Of a DNA stretch of 64,000 nt, positions 37,534 to 49,463 are shown one piece after another. The notes below the pieces were generated by a model, which was not told the DNA's origin, did not search any database, and saw only the letters and a list, made by a program, of their open reading frames with translations. A program made the translations under genes and the position numbers. Origin of the DNA: Takakia lepidozioides (lineage: Eukaryota; Streptophyta; Takakiopsida; Takakiales; Takakiaceae); assembly GCA_030704615.1 (NCBI GenBank), contig CM060732.1, forward strand, positions 57,457,053 to 57,521,052, read 5' to 3'. Within the stretch, counting starts at the first letter, position 1. Each line of letters begins with the position of its first letter.

Positions 37534-40500
37534 TCAAGCCACTGCCACTCCCTTCAATGTCAAGGGAGGGTCAATCCCTACTGCAAGAATGGAGGTGGCA
37601 GAGGGTTGCCGCAGTTGACGTGCGACTGTCACCGTCTCCAAAATATAGTCCACTATCACACCATCCACTCCGTATTCTCCCTGGCACCGTAGAGCTTCCT
37701 CAACATTGCTGCATGGATCATAGCATCATGAAGTGAGTTTGATGATGACAGCATTCCTACTGTAAACACTGGTCACTTGCAAAACTATTGCAGATGGTAG
37801 ATTATAGTGAGCCTTGTCACATGTAATGTCTTCTCCAACAATGTCTCTTTGTCACCTTCCTTTTCTTTAGTTGATGATACAGCACTACTTCACCACTGAA
37901 TTCACAAGTAAATATTTGACGACTGTTAGTATAATAATGTCACACTCACTTGAGATCGCCGTAAGTGAAGAGGCAGAGGCCTGCATTCTTGACCAGCGAC
38001 ACAAGACTGGGCCTCTGAAGAATGGCCTTCACTTCCGTAACTACGCCTTGCAATCCGCCTGGATTTGCAAACAAACAAATATACCAAGATTCCAGAAAAC
38101 CCATTAGGAACAGTGTATGAAGTATCTATACTGTAACCAAGTCTCAGTTAGTGAAACAGATGTGGACCACATACTTATGCACAAATACACATATTTGGAA
38201 ACTGCTTTGTCACAAAACAACCAAACAAAAAGACCCACATTGCTGGCAGACTTCAATAGCTGCCTCCACTGAATTCCTTCGGGCATCTGAGTAGAAAGCA
38301 GTCCCTCCATCAGTGAGAAAGAAGACCTGTAGAACCAGTGTGCAACCCAAATCAGAACTAAAATGCAAGGCCACACATGCTAGCCCCATAAATGCCGAGT
38401 GATTAGCATGCCTCCTAATTGCATAACAGGGAGCTTATTTAAGAGCTCTTTGTCAACCCTCAACATGCTCATGCCAATGAGAGGTTACAACACTCGTATT
38501 CTAAAGAGCATATGGAGGCACTGCACAACTTCGGACATCATAATCTTTTTCTCAGTCAAGAAACTATTTCACAATGGTTTGCAGCTCAACCATGAAAACC
38601 ATCTGCATAATCCTTTTCTGGACATGAAACAATATCTTCCAAACCAACTGCCGTGGGTTGTAAGATCTTAACTGATTCCTCTGCAACCAAGAAAAACTCT
38701 ACATGTAGTATCTTCATCACAAGCATTCATTGAGATCTAACCAGTGTATCACATGGATGCTTACTGGATATGACTGCTCCTTGTGCAGAATGTCAACAGC
38801 ATCGGGATGGAAACTTGAGAAGAAAATCCTCCGTCCGTTTGCAAAGCGTCTCACATTCTGTAGAGCCATCTCATGAGTTAGAAAGGAGAAAAGCTTTGTC
38901 AAAGCTGAGTCAAGCCAGCCATCAACTTTTGGAGAAGTTAAGATAAACCCACTGGACATAGACAGAGGAGAGTGGAGTAAGCACAAGGTAAACTTACTTC
39001 AACAATGGCAGTGACCACTCGCCTCAACTCCAAATCAGAAGTTTCAATTTCATCATCGAATTTGACTTCAATGTTGAAACCCACAGAATGCTGCACATGT
39101 GTGAATAGCTCCTCAAGGGTGCAGTGAGAGTCCTCAACAGATGCAGTCCAGAGACATATTGATCCATCACTGGCCTTCCGGTAAAGAGGTCTGCCAACCT
39201 GAATATTGAGACCACAAAATATTATCTTTAATGAGAAAATTGAAGGCCCTGAAAGATCTGTACATGTTACCAGTACAGTTTTCAACCAAAGGTAAATGCA
39301 ATTCCAGATCGGATATGATCATCAATGCAAGGTAGATGCAGTTTGTTACATGAAGACAACAAGTTACAGTTCCACCTGCTTTAAACTACGATCAATAGCA
39401 ACATATTGTCTGAGGTAAAGCTCCCTTCCCTTGCTCTTATCCCCTTCTGTGCGATAAGGTCAACAGATGTATTCTGAACTAAGGGTCAAGATTTGAAAAT
39501 ACCTTGTTTGCATCCTTTTGAGGACCCATGGAAAGAAACTCTTGAAGGGTAATATCTCCAATTCGCCTGGGAACCTGCAAAATACCTTGAATATAAGATA
39601 CGTACACAGACACAACTGATCAGGAAGATGATTAGAATTCAACCCACACCCAAAATTGTAATGACATGAGTGAACCACATCCACAATACATCCACACTTA
39701 TACTTAATCCAGCCTTAAGCATAATCTCAAAGCCAAGGAAACAAGGAATATGACTCTAGAAATTCTCAAATCAGGTATCAAATTATACAAAAACAAACCA
39801 CACTTAGGTATAATCCATTATAGCACAGAACACGGAAGTGAGTGAAAGAACCCAGATAGGACTTCCCCTACCCGGAAAAATTTCTTCTTTGGATGGGAAG
39901 AAAACAGAAATAGCTTAACCATACCTTATCATCTGAGATGATGTAGTCGTCATGGAAAACAATTGCATGCCCATCCTTGGTCACCTGGCCCCAAATCATA
40001 TCCATACTTTCAGACTCCATCACCCCAGTTTATAGCACCAATGAAGCATCTTAGAATGGGACTCCAAAACAAGATACTGGACAGACCCCAGGTAAGCGTG
40101 TATGATTGTCACCTGGACATCAAATTCAACCAAATCAGCACCATTCCTGGCAGCCATATTGAAGGAAGCAATAGTATTCTCTCGGATTGAGGGTCTGGCC
40201 TCCGGTACTTCCCCCGGAGTTATCATCTTGTTTTTCCCACACCCACGGTGACCAACCACCACTAAACTTGTCTTCCCTGTGGAATCTGTATACAACAGAG
40301 GCTGGCTTAACTACTCTATCCTATCATCGGACTAAGCACGACTAAGGTATTCTACTGAATTTTCGAACACCACACCTCAGAACAGGTATGACTAAGACTG
40401 AAAGGAGAATGTGCAAAAGTAATTCTGTATATCAAATATAACCATAAACTTAAATTTTCACTAAGACCAGCATATACTCCCAAATTTCAACTTAATATTT

Positions 40501-40650
40501 TGACTGTCGAGAAAATCGAAGTTCACCTTCCGGAAGAGTCCCAGAAAGCCGGCTGGCACTATTGCATCCGGAGTATCCTGAAAATCCAAGGTGCACTGAC
40601 GACAGAGCCTGTGTTGAATCTGCCTCTGGTTTTAGCATGTCTGCATCCAT
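37534..40650 (-). CDS. GDPD: Glycerophosphodiester phosphodiesterase (GDPD1-3 type)
   Basis: Hydrolyses glycerophosphodiesters to glycerol-3-phosphate and an alcohol; in plants this family serves lipid turnover and phosphate remobilisation. Exons on the minus strand: 40650-40527, 40285-40113, 39984-39925, 39574-39503, 39198-38998, 38857-38765, 38326-38239, 38058-37950, 37708-37534. Total 1095 nt, 364 residues; all junctions GT-AG with agreeing phases. The catalytic core is intact: GHRGCGKN (His ~54), then ENTIASFNMAARNGADLVEF with the metal-binding Glu, and DGHAIVFHDD with the second His. Later landmarks are FNIEVKFDDE, IFFSSFHPDA, VFFLTDGGT, GLQGVVTEV and EYGVDGVIVDYI. I see no strong signal peptide, so a cytosolic or weakly targeted enzyme is likely. 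A short reading frame overlaps the start codon (see findings). Confidence 0.92.
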
Positions 40651-40655
40651 TCCAT
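40632..40655 (-). promoter_or_regulatory. Eight-codon uORF overlapping the GDPD start codon
   Basis: An ATG at 40655-40653, five bases before the chosen GDPD ATG, opens a frame of seven codons plus TAA at 40632. It overlaps the main start in another frame, so initiation there would suppress the main protein. Whether the transcript includes it is unknown. Confidence 0.4.
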
Positions 40656-42401
40656 CTGCACACAAATAGGAACGCCACCCTAACTATGACATTGAACACA
40701 GGGGCCAAAGCGGAAAGAGACAGCAAACATACAAATCTGTGCGTGAAGAAAGACATTTACAGTGTCGACAACTCCCTCAGGAAAAGGTACAACTCCGGTA
40801 AGAAATTTCCACGCAAGCTCGAACAACAATTCCCCTCCTCAGGCCAGCTTCCGTGTCGAAGTTTTCTTGGACAAAAAGGGAAATAAGCGATGAAACTAGA
40901 TGGTCCTATTGCAAGACATGGCATTCGGATATCCGGTCATTCTTTCAGGACTAGCAAATGATTGTTTCACACAGGTCAACCATCCATAAATACACTTCAT
41001 AGTGTCTTCCATTGAACCATAATCATCAACCTTCACCCTCTATCAAGCAGGAAATGATATACCCGAGAGTGCACAACATCCGTATCAACAGTCTCCATGC
41101 GAACAAATTAATACCACGGCCTAAGACCGAGACAAAATCCTCCCTCCCAATATCTTCAACGGAACAATGTCACATGCAAACAGCAGTTTCCAGATCAGAG
41201 AGCGAATCACGCATGCTTACCAGCTTGCAAACAAGGCTCCATACCCGTCTCTTCGCAAGCAACACAGTCTGGATGCTTGGTCACCTCAGTCACAACCGGC
41301 AAATTCTAAAATTCTTGAGAGGTACAAAACTTCTGGTCAGCTGTTTGTATGCTCAACCAAATGAACTGTTGAGACAGGGATGTCGTAGAGCAAGCACTTA
41401 GTGACACAGGCAACACTATTGTGCACACGGAGATGTAGAAGCCGGCTATGAATAATTTCTCCTTCCCTCCACGCTCTCCCAATTGTGGAGTAGCGCGTTG
41501 AGGGATCAGGATACGCATCCTGGCATATTCCTGACATGATGAGCATAAATTCTCGGCAGGATTTTCAACAAGCTGCGACATCGCAGCTTCTATCCTGCCT
41601 TCTCTCTCCTTCCAACGAACCGGCGCCCATGACGTGGATCCACATATGCCCTCACGCCCGTCGTGTGCTACAAGCCAACTTCTTTTTCTTTTTCTTTTTC
41701 CTTTTTCGGCCAACTTCGCATCCCTTCATGATTCTCCAATTTGTAACTAACGACTTCTCGACTTCCGGCGTTCGAAGAATGAGAAAAACAAAGGAATCTA
41801 CAGTTACATCCATCCATCCGCAAAATAAAAAACCAGTAATATCAACTTGCTTTATATTTAATTTATATTTTTTCTAAAATGTTCCCCAGTGCTGATCATT
41901 GGACGACCGTTTATCAATCCTCGACCATCAAGATATTAATACCATGAGATCTATGGATATTACACGACAGCCTTCCAAGGGATAACTTTGTCCTAACTTT
42001 GGAACAGATAAGAATTCTCGAATTATCCCTTAACGATTGGCCACAACTTGGTGCTACAAAGCTATATAAGCGCTGCACAACACCTAAGAAGTCACGAGTC
42101 CTTAGCGAGGGCGAAGGCGACAGTTCAATGACCGTCTAGGGACGGACTGTCGTGCTGACACCCTGCCTCTGAACACACACTCTCTGCGGGGTCCAAGCGG
42201 CCCTACTTAGGCCGCTCCCGCAAATTTTTGGAGCTTCTCTGAAGCCACACCCCATCACGTGTGTCCAACACAGACTTCACGTTGTGACTTTGTTCGCCGA
42301 ATGAATCTACAAGTAACTTCTGTTCCTGGAGTTCTGAATAGTGAGTGAAGCATGACCAGAACTTTCTATGGAAGCTTCTCGTGTTTAACAAACTCTGCCC
42401 C
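40656..42401. other. Upstream region of GDPD and 3' flank of the MFS transporter gene
   Basis: A pyrimidine run at 41680-41706 (purine-rich on the minus strand) suggests a GDPD leader or promoter. Around 41885-42230 an AT-rich stretch with a TATATAAGCGC motif (42063) followed by GC-rich sequence resembles an LTR promoter. I found no matching ends, so this is unresolved. The 42250-42401 part is the likely 3' UTR of the transporter. Confidence 0.4.
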
Positions 42402-45327
42402 CTATTTGTCTGTTCTCCTCAGTCCTGTACTCCCTTCCACTGTGTCAGACAAGGGCCGGCCATTGGTCTCTATGGGGAAGAACAAAACGGCAACAGAGGC
42501 AAGTAGTGGAACTGCCGAAAAAAGGGACACAGCCAGTCCCTGCTGACAACTCCCCACCAGCTCAACTGCTACCAAGGGGCATACAAGGCCTCCCACCCGT
42601 GCAAACGTATTCGCAATCCCCAGGCCTGTGGAACGTGAATTTGTTGGATAGACCTGCACAAATTCCATTGCCAATAATTCACAAACTGAATTTTTGCCAA
42701 ACTGAAGTTCACAGTGTGTCCAACAGGCAAGTAAGGGAGAGCAAGAGACAGACATGCTCCCACCTCAGGCGCATAGATGTACAGGACAGTGAAGGCTCCC
42801 ATAATGCATGCCCGTGCTCCAAACAGAAGAAATGTAGTCAAATATTCATTCTGCACTTGCACTAATGGTAGAAGAAAAAGGCCACAAAGCGCAAACAGTG
42901 CTGCCATGGACCGCTTTCTTCCTAACCGGTCCACAATTGCTGCTGCCACAGCTAGCCCAGGAAACTCTGCACCACATGCTCAATGTAAACACAAAATGCT
43001 ACCAGTCTATGAGAGCACCTAGAAAGGGATACAAGATCAAATACACTGAGAAGAGAAGAAAACCAACTTTGAACATTCTCAGCTATGCCTTCCTGAACCG
43101 AAAGTGCAACAAAAGAAAAAATTGCCAAGATAATCCAAACAGATTGGCAAGGACTACACCATTGGAGGTGTCAAGGAACATCCCACTTTTACCACATTTA
43201 GTTCTCACAGGACAGAGCCAACTTCTACTAGCCTGATTCGGATCATTTCTGAGTTAACCACTTTACCTGCAATACTCGTTAAAAAAATGTCTCTGTAGAG
43301 ATTGCTGCCGGAAGAATCTATGGCAGTGGGAGCAGCCATATCCACCCCACAAACCCTTCCTCCGCTCAATTCTGATGTGAGCAGCACAAGCCCATAGTAT
43401 GTGAATGCATTGGCAAAGAACACCGACCAAAGAAGAATTGTGGACGAGATCAGGGGTGGTGACAGCAGGGTAGAAAACATAGAAAACACGTCTGCCACAA
43501 TGAATTTACCCTTCCCCTGTCCAGGAAGCCCCTCCTCCCCATGCTCTTGCAAAAGGTTCATCTCCTCTATGTCAGTCGAGGGCAAATCCTTAACCACCTG
43601 CCCATTCACACTTGCTAAAGTTTGCTCAACTTCCATCCCTCTAGTTGCGTCCTTGGACCCCACTAGCCTTCCAGCAGGGAGCAACCTGCCGTTCATGCTA
43701 GCCATTTTCTGGAGTATTGCGTTTGCTCTCAGGGTCTCCCCTTTGGCAGCAAGGTATCTCGGAGACTCAGGTACAATAGGGTAAAATAGGAGCAGAATGG
43801 CCAGTGGAAATGAAGAGAGGCCTAGAAGCCACCGCCAACCGAGATTCGGCATCACTGCCTGTGCCCACAGCACACCCCATCCCTTCAGACTCACCCCGTA
43901 AAGCAGCCTCAATGCTCACTGGAGACAGGCTGTTACATCTAGAAGGACTGTGGGCCAAACAAGGCTACTGCCATAGGCAATATACTATCTCATAGGCACA
44001 AAGCCACAGAAGCCACAGTTGATTGCCGATAAATTTCCAAAGAAGTACACCATGGACAAGGCTTTGATGGAAAAAGCCGCACTTGTTCAGTAAAAGCCTG
44101 GTATGCACAGGGCCAGATCAGAAATGCAATCTCACCAGAAATCTCAGAAGGTTACGTGTGCAGGGACACACATAACACGGGCAAAATAACTATAGACAAA
44201 GTTAACTGCGTAGTCTGCTAAATGCAAGCTAAAACCTTTTGCTACAAAGAGATGGAGAAAAAAGAACGGAGAGAGAATATATAATATAAGTGCCATGAGA
44301 ACAAACCCAAGCCAGTGAGGCCTCAGCAACGGAGCCCAAAGTCCAAAAAAGAGTCATGATAACCATCCACAAGCCACGGTTCGTAGATGGGATAAACTCC
44401 ATGAACCATGCTGAAACTACAGGGCCGCCTCCAAGCCCAATACCAACTAAACCCCGTAGCAGCAGCAGTGTCATATAATTTGGGGACACTGCACTCAATA
44501 GGCCTGCCACAAATGTTAAGACCGCTGTCGCAAAGAATCCAAACCTGATGACATAAAAGAAGTGATGCATCAGTACATCTGTGACCACTATGCAGTTTGA
44601 AGTTAAAATAATTAATACATTCTGGGAATGTTCCCTGCACTCCTGAAAGGTGGGCCTTGCTCCATTCCAAGATATGGATGACTACCGTTTAGAAAAAAGC
44701 CCACTAACTGATTACAGTTCAGTATACTCGACCCTCCAGGCAATCTGATGGAACCCCTACTAACAAAGAACCCTGGGGGTGCAATCTGCAGTGTCCCCTC
44801 AATGGTAGCCCAGTGGAAAACTCTGGAGTGGAGTACAGGTTGTAAAGTAGCTGTTGAAACACATGCAGCATCATCATTGGGCTCACTTCCACCGCAGGGC
44901 TTTAAGTGCAATCAGCAAGTCCCTAAGCTTGAATGATCCCTGATCGAAAGAGAAACATTTAAGCAGTATTATTATCAATACCAATCACCTTCGAGATGGG
45001 TCCATCATATTTGGTAGCACACGTGAAGAAATACAGGAAAAGGGGGTGCTACCTCCGGCCTTTCAAGTCAGATAGGACACCCCAAGAATAGGCCCCAATC
45101 ATCATGCCTGCAAAAACAACGCTTGCTATTGCACTTTCTTGACGGCTTGACAAATTCCAATCAATCTGGACTGCAGGTCCCACAAATGAAAGCAGCATCA
45201 TCTCCATAGCTTCTGCTGTCCATGACATGCCTGCATATGCCAGCAGCCATCCCTGGTAGGAACCAAATCCCAGCCCCTCGATTGCATCCTCAACTGTAAA
45301 TGTTGCTCCATCACTGTCATCCTCCAT
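42402..45327 (-). CDS. MFS transporter, NiaP/SVOP-like (organic cation or nicotinate transporter type)
   Basis: Exons on the minus strand: 45327-45053, 44544-44307, 43858-43267, 42966-42764, 42653-42402. Total 1560 nt, 519 residues, the usual size for a 12-helix major-facilitator protein. It begins TVEDAIEGLGFG, as plant NiaP-type proteins do, followed by AGMSWTAEAMEMMLLSF, GAYSWGVLSDLKGRR (loop 2-3 signature), GLGGGPVVSAWF, WMVIMTLFWTLGSVAEASLA, PESPRYL, a hydrophilic central loop, and DRLGRKRSM (loop 8-9 signature). Helices end with CPLVAVELVGSCQQ and FFPIETNGRPLSD. Arabidopsis At3g13050, a nicotinate transporter, is the closest protein I recall; the substrate here is inference. The ATG at 45327 lies at an exon start directly after an AG acceptor, so longer 5' exons are possible. 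Confidence 0.92.
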
Positions 45328-45543
45328 CTGGAATAAATATGTGTCATCAAGCAGAAGTCAAGGGACTTGGGCTCCCCATTCTTAATGCATGCCAGTCCTG
45401 GCCAACCCTAAATCTGAAGTAGTTCAAAATTCACCACTCAGCTTGCTCTGTGACAATCCTACAACTGGATTAGGAACGATTCACTCATGGAGGATCTTGG
45501 ACTATATCCAAGCAAACAAATGCCAGAGAGGTAGAACACGAAC

Positions 45544-46942
45544 CTTATCCAGCTTCGTGAGGGTCAAATCGTCAGGCAGAGGGCGTTGGCTACTGTTACA
45601 GACAGCTCCTTGCCTGAGAGATCCTCCATTCAACCTCTCTAATTTTCTATTTTGCTGCAGTGTAGCCAGGCTATGTGAGAGCACACTGGTCTCGCTGGAC
45701 TGCCTTCTTAAAATTGGCTGCATATAGCGACTCCTGGCTGATGGGTTGAGATACAAATTTGCCTTGGGTGCAGACAAGAAGTTGTTGTAATGTGCAAGAT
45801 GAAAGTCCCCCAAATGACCAAAATCTGCATGGATGGAGGCTATCTTTGAATGCAAAAGGAGAGAGCATCGGATGCAGGCAGTAGCTAGCACAGAAGGTGT
45901 GAAAGAACATAGAGGATACCCCTGCCCACCCCTCATTAGAGGAAACCTGTAGCTCTTGCTGTAGCTGGGATAGTATTTGATTTGCTTGGAAACTTGGGAG
46001 CTATGCTCACTCTCTTGGGCCTTAGAGGTAAAATTTGACAACTGCTGGTATCCCACTTCGTAAAAAACAGGCTTTTTAGGAATCAATTCAGACCCAGGAC
46101 TCTCTCACCAAATCTCCAGAGATTTAATCACCAATTGCACTGTTCTTGTATTCCCTTCCCAATGGTGGATGCCACCCATACAATGAATTGGCAGCAAATC
46201 CTAGCTCAGAATCACAATATCACAAATTCAATGTCTCCCCTTGACCATAGCATACTTTTCCCATCGCAATTCAGGAAGGCTACCAACAGCCTTATTTAGG
46301 CAGATTAAGGTCTGCAGAATAGAGAGGAAAATAAACAAAGCATGTAGAAGATGTTGTCTCACAGGTAAGAAAATGGATTCACTTGGAGCCAGGTCGTGGG
46401 CAAGGCCATTTCCTCCTCCGATCACTGGAAAAGGACACATGCGTTGTTTCTATCTTCTGAATAGGGTAACCCACGCGAGCCACAAGGCGGCTTTCATCCA
46501 CAGGCAAGACGATGGGTAAATTTTGAGAGTAAGATACAAAAGTGTACTGGCGAACGTTGTCAGGGCCTGTCCTGCAGGATCCCAGACTGGAGTTCGGTCT
46601 GCCAAATGCAGGACTGAAGCTTGACCTGCCAAATGTCTGAGCGGAAGTTGGCCTGCGACACGACGGACGGCACTTATCAGGATTCGGCTGTTCGTGTGTC
46701 GAGAAAGACTTCCAAGTGAGCTGAGGAATGCTGTGTGGCACAATCAGCTTCAATTTCTCTGAAAGAGTGTCGATTTGGTGCGACGTAAGATCTAAAGAGG
46801 GATAAAAGGCTTTGACAAACTCGTATGCAGTGCGAGGGGATTGACGAACTGTGTTCGGCCGGAAGAGAGGGCTCAATGGTTTTCTTTCACCTGGGTAGTG
46901 CAGGTAGGTGGTTGAGCAACCTGCGGCATGGCCTCCTTCCAT
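45544..46942 (-). other. Two upstream open blocks that could extend the MFS transporter or form its leader
   Basis: Block A (46942-46383) opens with an ATG and has 186 codons plus two bases before a GTGAAT donor-like site. Block B (46099-45544) is open for 185 codons and ends at a GTTCGT donor. Joining A to B to the transporter's first exon (acceptor just before 45327) keeps one frame throughout and adds 372 codons. The composition is Ser/Arg/Pro-rich with no domain I recognise (for example KAFYPSLDLTSHQIDTLSEK). The acceptor before block B is weak. These could be coding exons, spliced 5' UTR, or a separate small gene. Confidence 0.35.
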
Positions 46943-48136
46943 TGATCTTTGCCAGAAGGGTTCCTCATCGATGTATCCCACAAGGGTTCGTTCCCAAACA
47001 AGTCTGGTTTTGAATGCGACCAATCCCCAGCAACTCCAACAGACTTTTTGTCTCTTCACCAGAAATTGTGTTCAGATCACTTTCCCTTCTTTCAAACTCG
47101 GCGGCAATGATTCACATAGCGGACAAATGTTTAAACGAAATAGCTATACTAAGGGAGACTGGTTGTGCTTAATCCGTTCAAAGTGCACCTCTAGCCACAA
47201 AGAGAACCACAAGGAGAGCAATCGTGAAAGAGGCAGTGTACAACCTTACTAATTCATCCCGCTCAAGCAAAGAATTAGGAGACAATGAATTGCAGAGAGT
47301 AGATGTCTTCAGAATACAATCTACTGAGCAGAAACCAAGGAGTATTCGTCACATTGTACCTCAAATGTAATCAGCTTCAAATCTGAACTCCACCCCAAAA
47401 AAGAAAATTCAAATCCCTCTTATCAGAGAAACCTAAATTCATGTGTGCATTCAGAAACCCCCGAGATTCATTGAGGCACAAAGAGGCAGCTCGTGTTTTG
47501 GTCCTAGCAAACACAAGCGTCCACACAGGTGGCCGTCACACAATCTGCTACACGTCGTCAGGTAGTTAGCCCATCTCACCCATCCTCCATCCTATTTTTT
47601 GGTTCATCCTGCTGGATCACTTTCTAACGGTACCGCAAGTAGCAGGTGTCCTGATTTTCTTTTTGCTTCTTGTTACCCAATTTCAATGGAAGTGCCTCCA
47701 GTTTTTGCAGATAGATGAGGGAGGTACTGGCAGCTACCGTTAAAGATCCATGATTCCATACATTTGCAGCCTCAGTATGATCAGCTTCACAACTAACACT
47801 GCTCGAACCTTCTGTAGGACATCTTAACACCGGCTTTTACAGCGAATACCCAGGGTTGCACCTTATTTATGCGACTCTGACACCAGTTCATGTCAGACGT
47901 ATAATCCAGTGTTGGTCTGGTATCTGGGTTTCGCAGGGGCAAAAACCCGGGCATCAACCCGGGTCTCTCCTAACCTCCTTTTCTCTGTTCCCGTAAACAT
48001 TTGTAGTACCGGTTATTGAGGGCTGTCCCCCAAATCCTAACAGGCGGCGGTTAGGGTTCTCCTTTCCCCGGCCCCTTGACTCGTCCCTGCAGGTCTGTTC
48101 GGATATCATGTTAATATGGGGGTTGGTATCCTATGA
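46943..48136. other. Intergenic region
   Basis: No protein family recognised. From 47850 to 48120 there are short inverted repeats, such as AACCCGGG and CCCGGGT near 47946-47970, and GC-rich sequence that may belong to a decayed mobile element together with the adjacent tRNA-like piece. Confidence 0.35.
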
Positions 48137-48196
48137 GATCGAACCTACAACATTCAGATTATGAGCCTGACGAGTTACCAATTACTCTATCCCGCG
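48137..48196 (-). pseudogene. tRNA-Met(CAU)-like sequence, 3' part lost
   Basis: Reading on the minus strand from 48196, the sequence has a D-arm with a 4-bp stem (GAGT/ACTC). A 5-bp anticodon stem (TCAGG/TCTGA) closes a CTCATAA loop whose anticodon is CAT, and a T-loop TTCGATC follows. These resemble plant organellar initiator-type tRNA-Met. After the T-loop the sequence no longer pairs with either the T-stem or the acceptor strand (CGCGGGA). It is therefore not a functional tRNA as it stands: either a truncated organelle-derived copy or the head of a SINE. Confidence 0.5.
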
Positions 48197-49463
48197 AACA
48201 TAATAAAGAGCAAGTTTCCTTGTGGTTTTCTTGAATATTCAAATGGCCATCTGAACCGTTCAAATGGCCATTTCAATATTGAATTTGAATTTGAATACTA
48301 GAACCATTTTTATTTTATTATTTTTTAATACCATATCCGAGTTCATATTTCTAGGTTATTGACATTCAGATACCATTGCTCATATCCGGATTGAATTTTT
48401 CTTAAACCATTCTATGCATACCACATTCATACTTGAAAAAATCAGGGGCTGCATTATTGGAAAACCTACCTGCCTTAAGAAATTCAGCACTGCATACCAG
48501 GACCCTTCTGGTATTTCCAATTCAAGATACCACACCAACACTGGTATAATCTTCCTCCAACTTCAAGTACAGCGAAAGTTCACTTCAAGAGGCACACAAA
48601 AACTATAATACACAACCAGATCAAAAGCTTCAGGCGCTTTGCATCTCTTATCATGCTTGCAAACCATGCATATTCCTTCCCAATCTACCGGCACAAGTGA
48701 TCAACAGAACAGCAAGTTCATTGTTGACTCTGCTTCTCCACTGCCCACGGGATCTTTGTCGACACAGTGTGTGCGTCTCTGTGTGTTAAATGCTCAAGAG
48801 GGAAAGACCAGAATGGGCGATATGAACTCACATACAATTGCATGCCGTACCCTACACTGTTGATCCTCAAAACTGACTATTAGTTCATGCCTGCAAATGG
48901 GTGTACCAATGGCGACACACTAGTTCGAAGCATTTGCATTGTGAGGGTCGTGCATGCTCCCTGGGATGCAAGCATTTGGATAGTGACTCAACCAACTGCA
49001 GTGATTCCATGCGAGACAAGTAAACTTGAAGAGTGGTGGATCTTTGATAACATCTTGCAGAGCCGAAACTGCCAAACTGACATGATACTGTAGACTCTAA
49101 GAAAGTTGGCTGCTGCAAGCAAAGTTGTCACTAACATCCACTTGTGCATAATCACAACATGAAACATCCCCAGGGTGCACCTGTCTACAGTTGTGCGTCG
49201 GTTCATTGGATTGGAGACATTAATGTCAAAATTGCAGGTTTTGTGGCCATGGCCAGGGGCAGTTTGACTTCTGGAAGAAATCCATGAGAAATTACTACCT
49301 GAAGTAGCACATATGTACCTTTATTCCACAAAACCCATCTTCAAAATTGTGATAGATTTGGACGACTGAGACTCAAACCTACTTCAACCAAGTCATGTCA
49401 TGCTGAGGACCATTCAGTATCACTACATTGGACACCAGGCGGATCCCACCTTGGTGTTATCAG
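48197..49463. other. Intergenic region downstream of the Mpv17-like gene
   Basis: AT-rich at 48200-48420; the phrase TCAAATGGCCAT is repeated near 48240-48270. No coding domain recognised. The 49100-49463 part is the probable 3' UTR of the Mpv17-like gene. Confidence 0.4.

Noticed and set aside
41885-42235. Solo LTR with a TATATAAGCGC promoter
   Set aside because: I could not find matching TG...CA ends or a target duplication, so it is left as an unresolved intergenic stretch.
44800-44935. SINE starting with TAGCCCAGTGG in a transporter intron region
   Set aside because: An A-box-like string is present but no acceptable B-box follows; the same applies near 11788.
48137-48196. Functional tRNA-Met gene
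   Set aside because: The acceptor stem and T-stem do not pair; only the 5' two thirds is tRNA-like.
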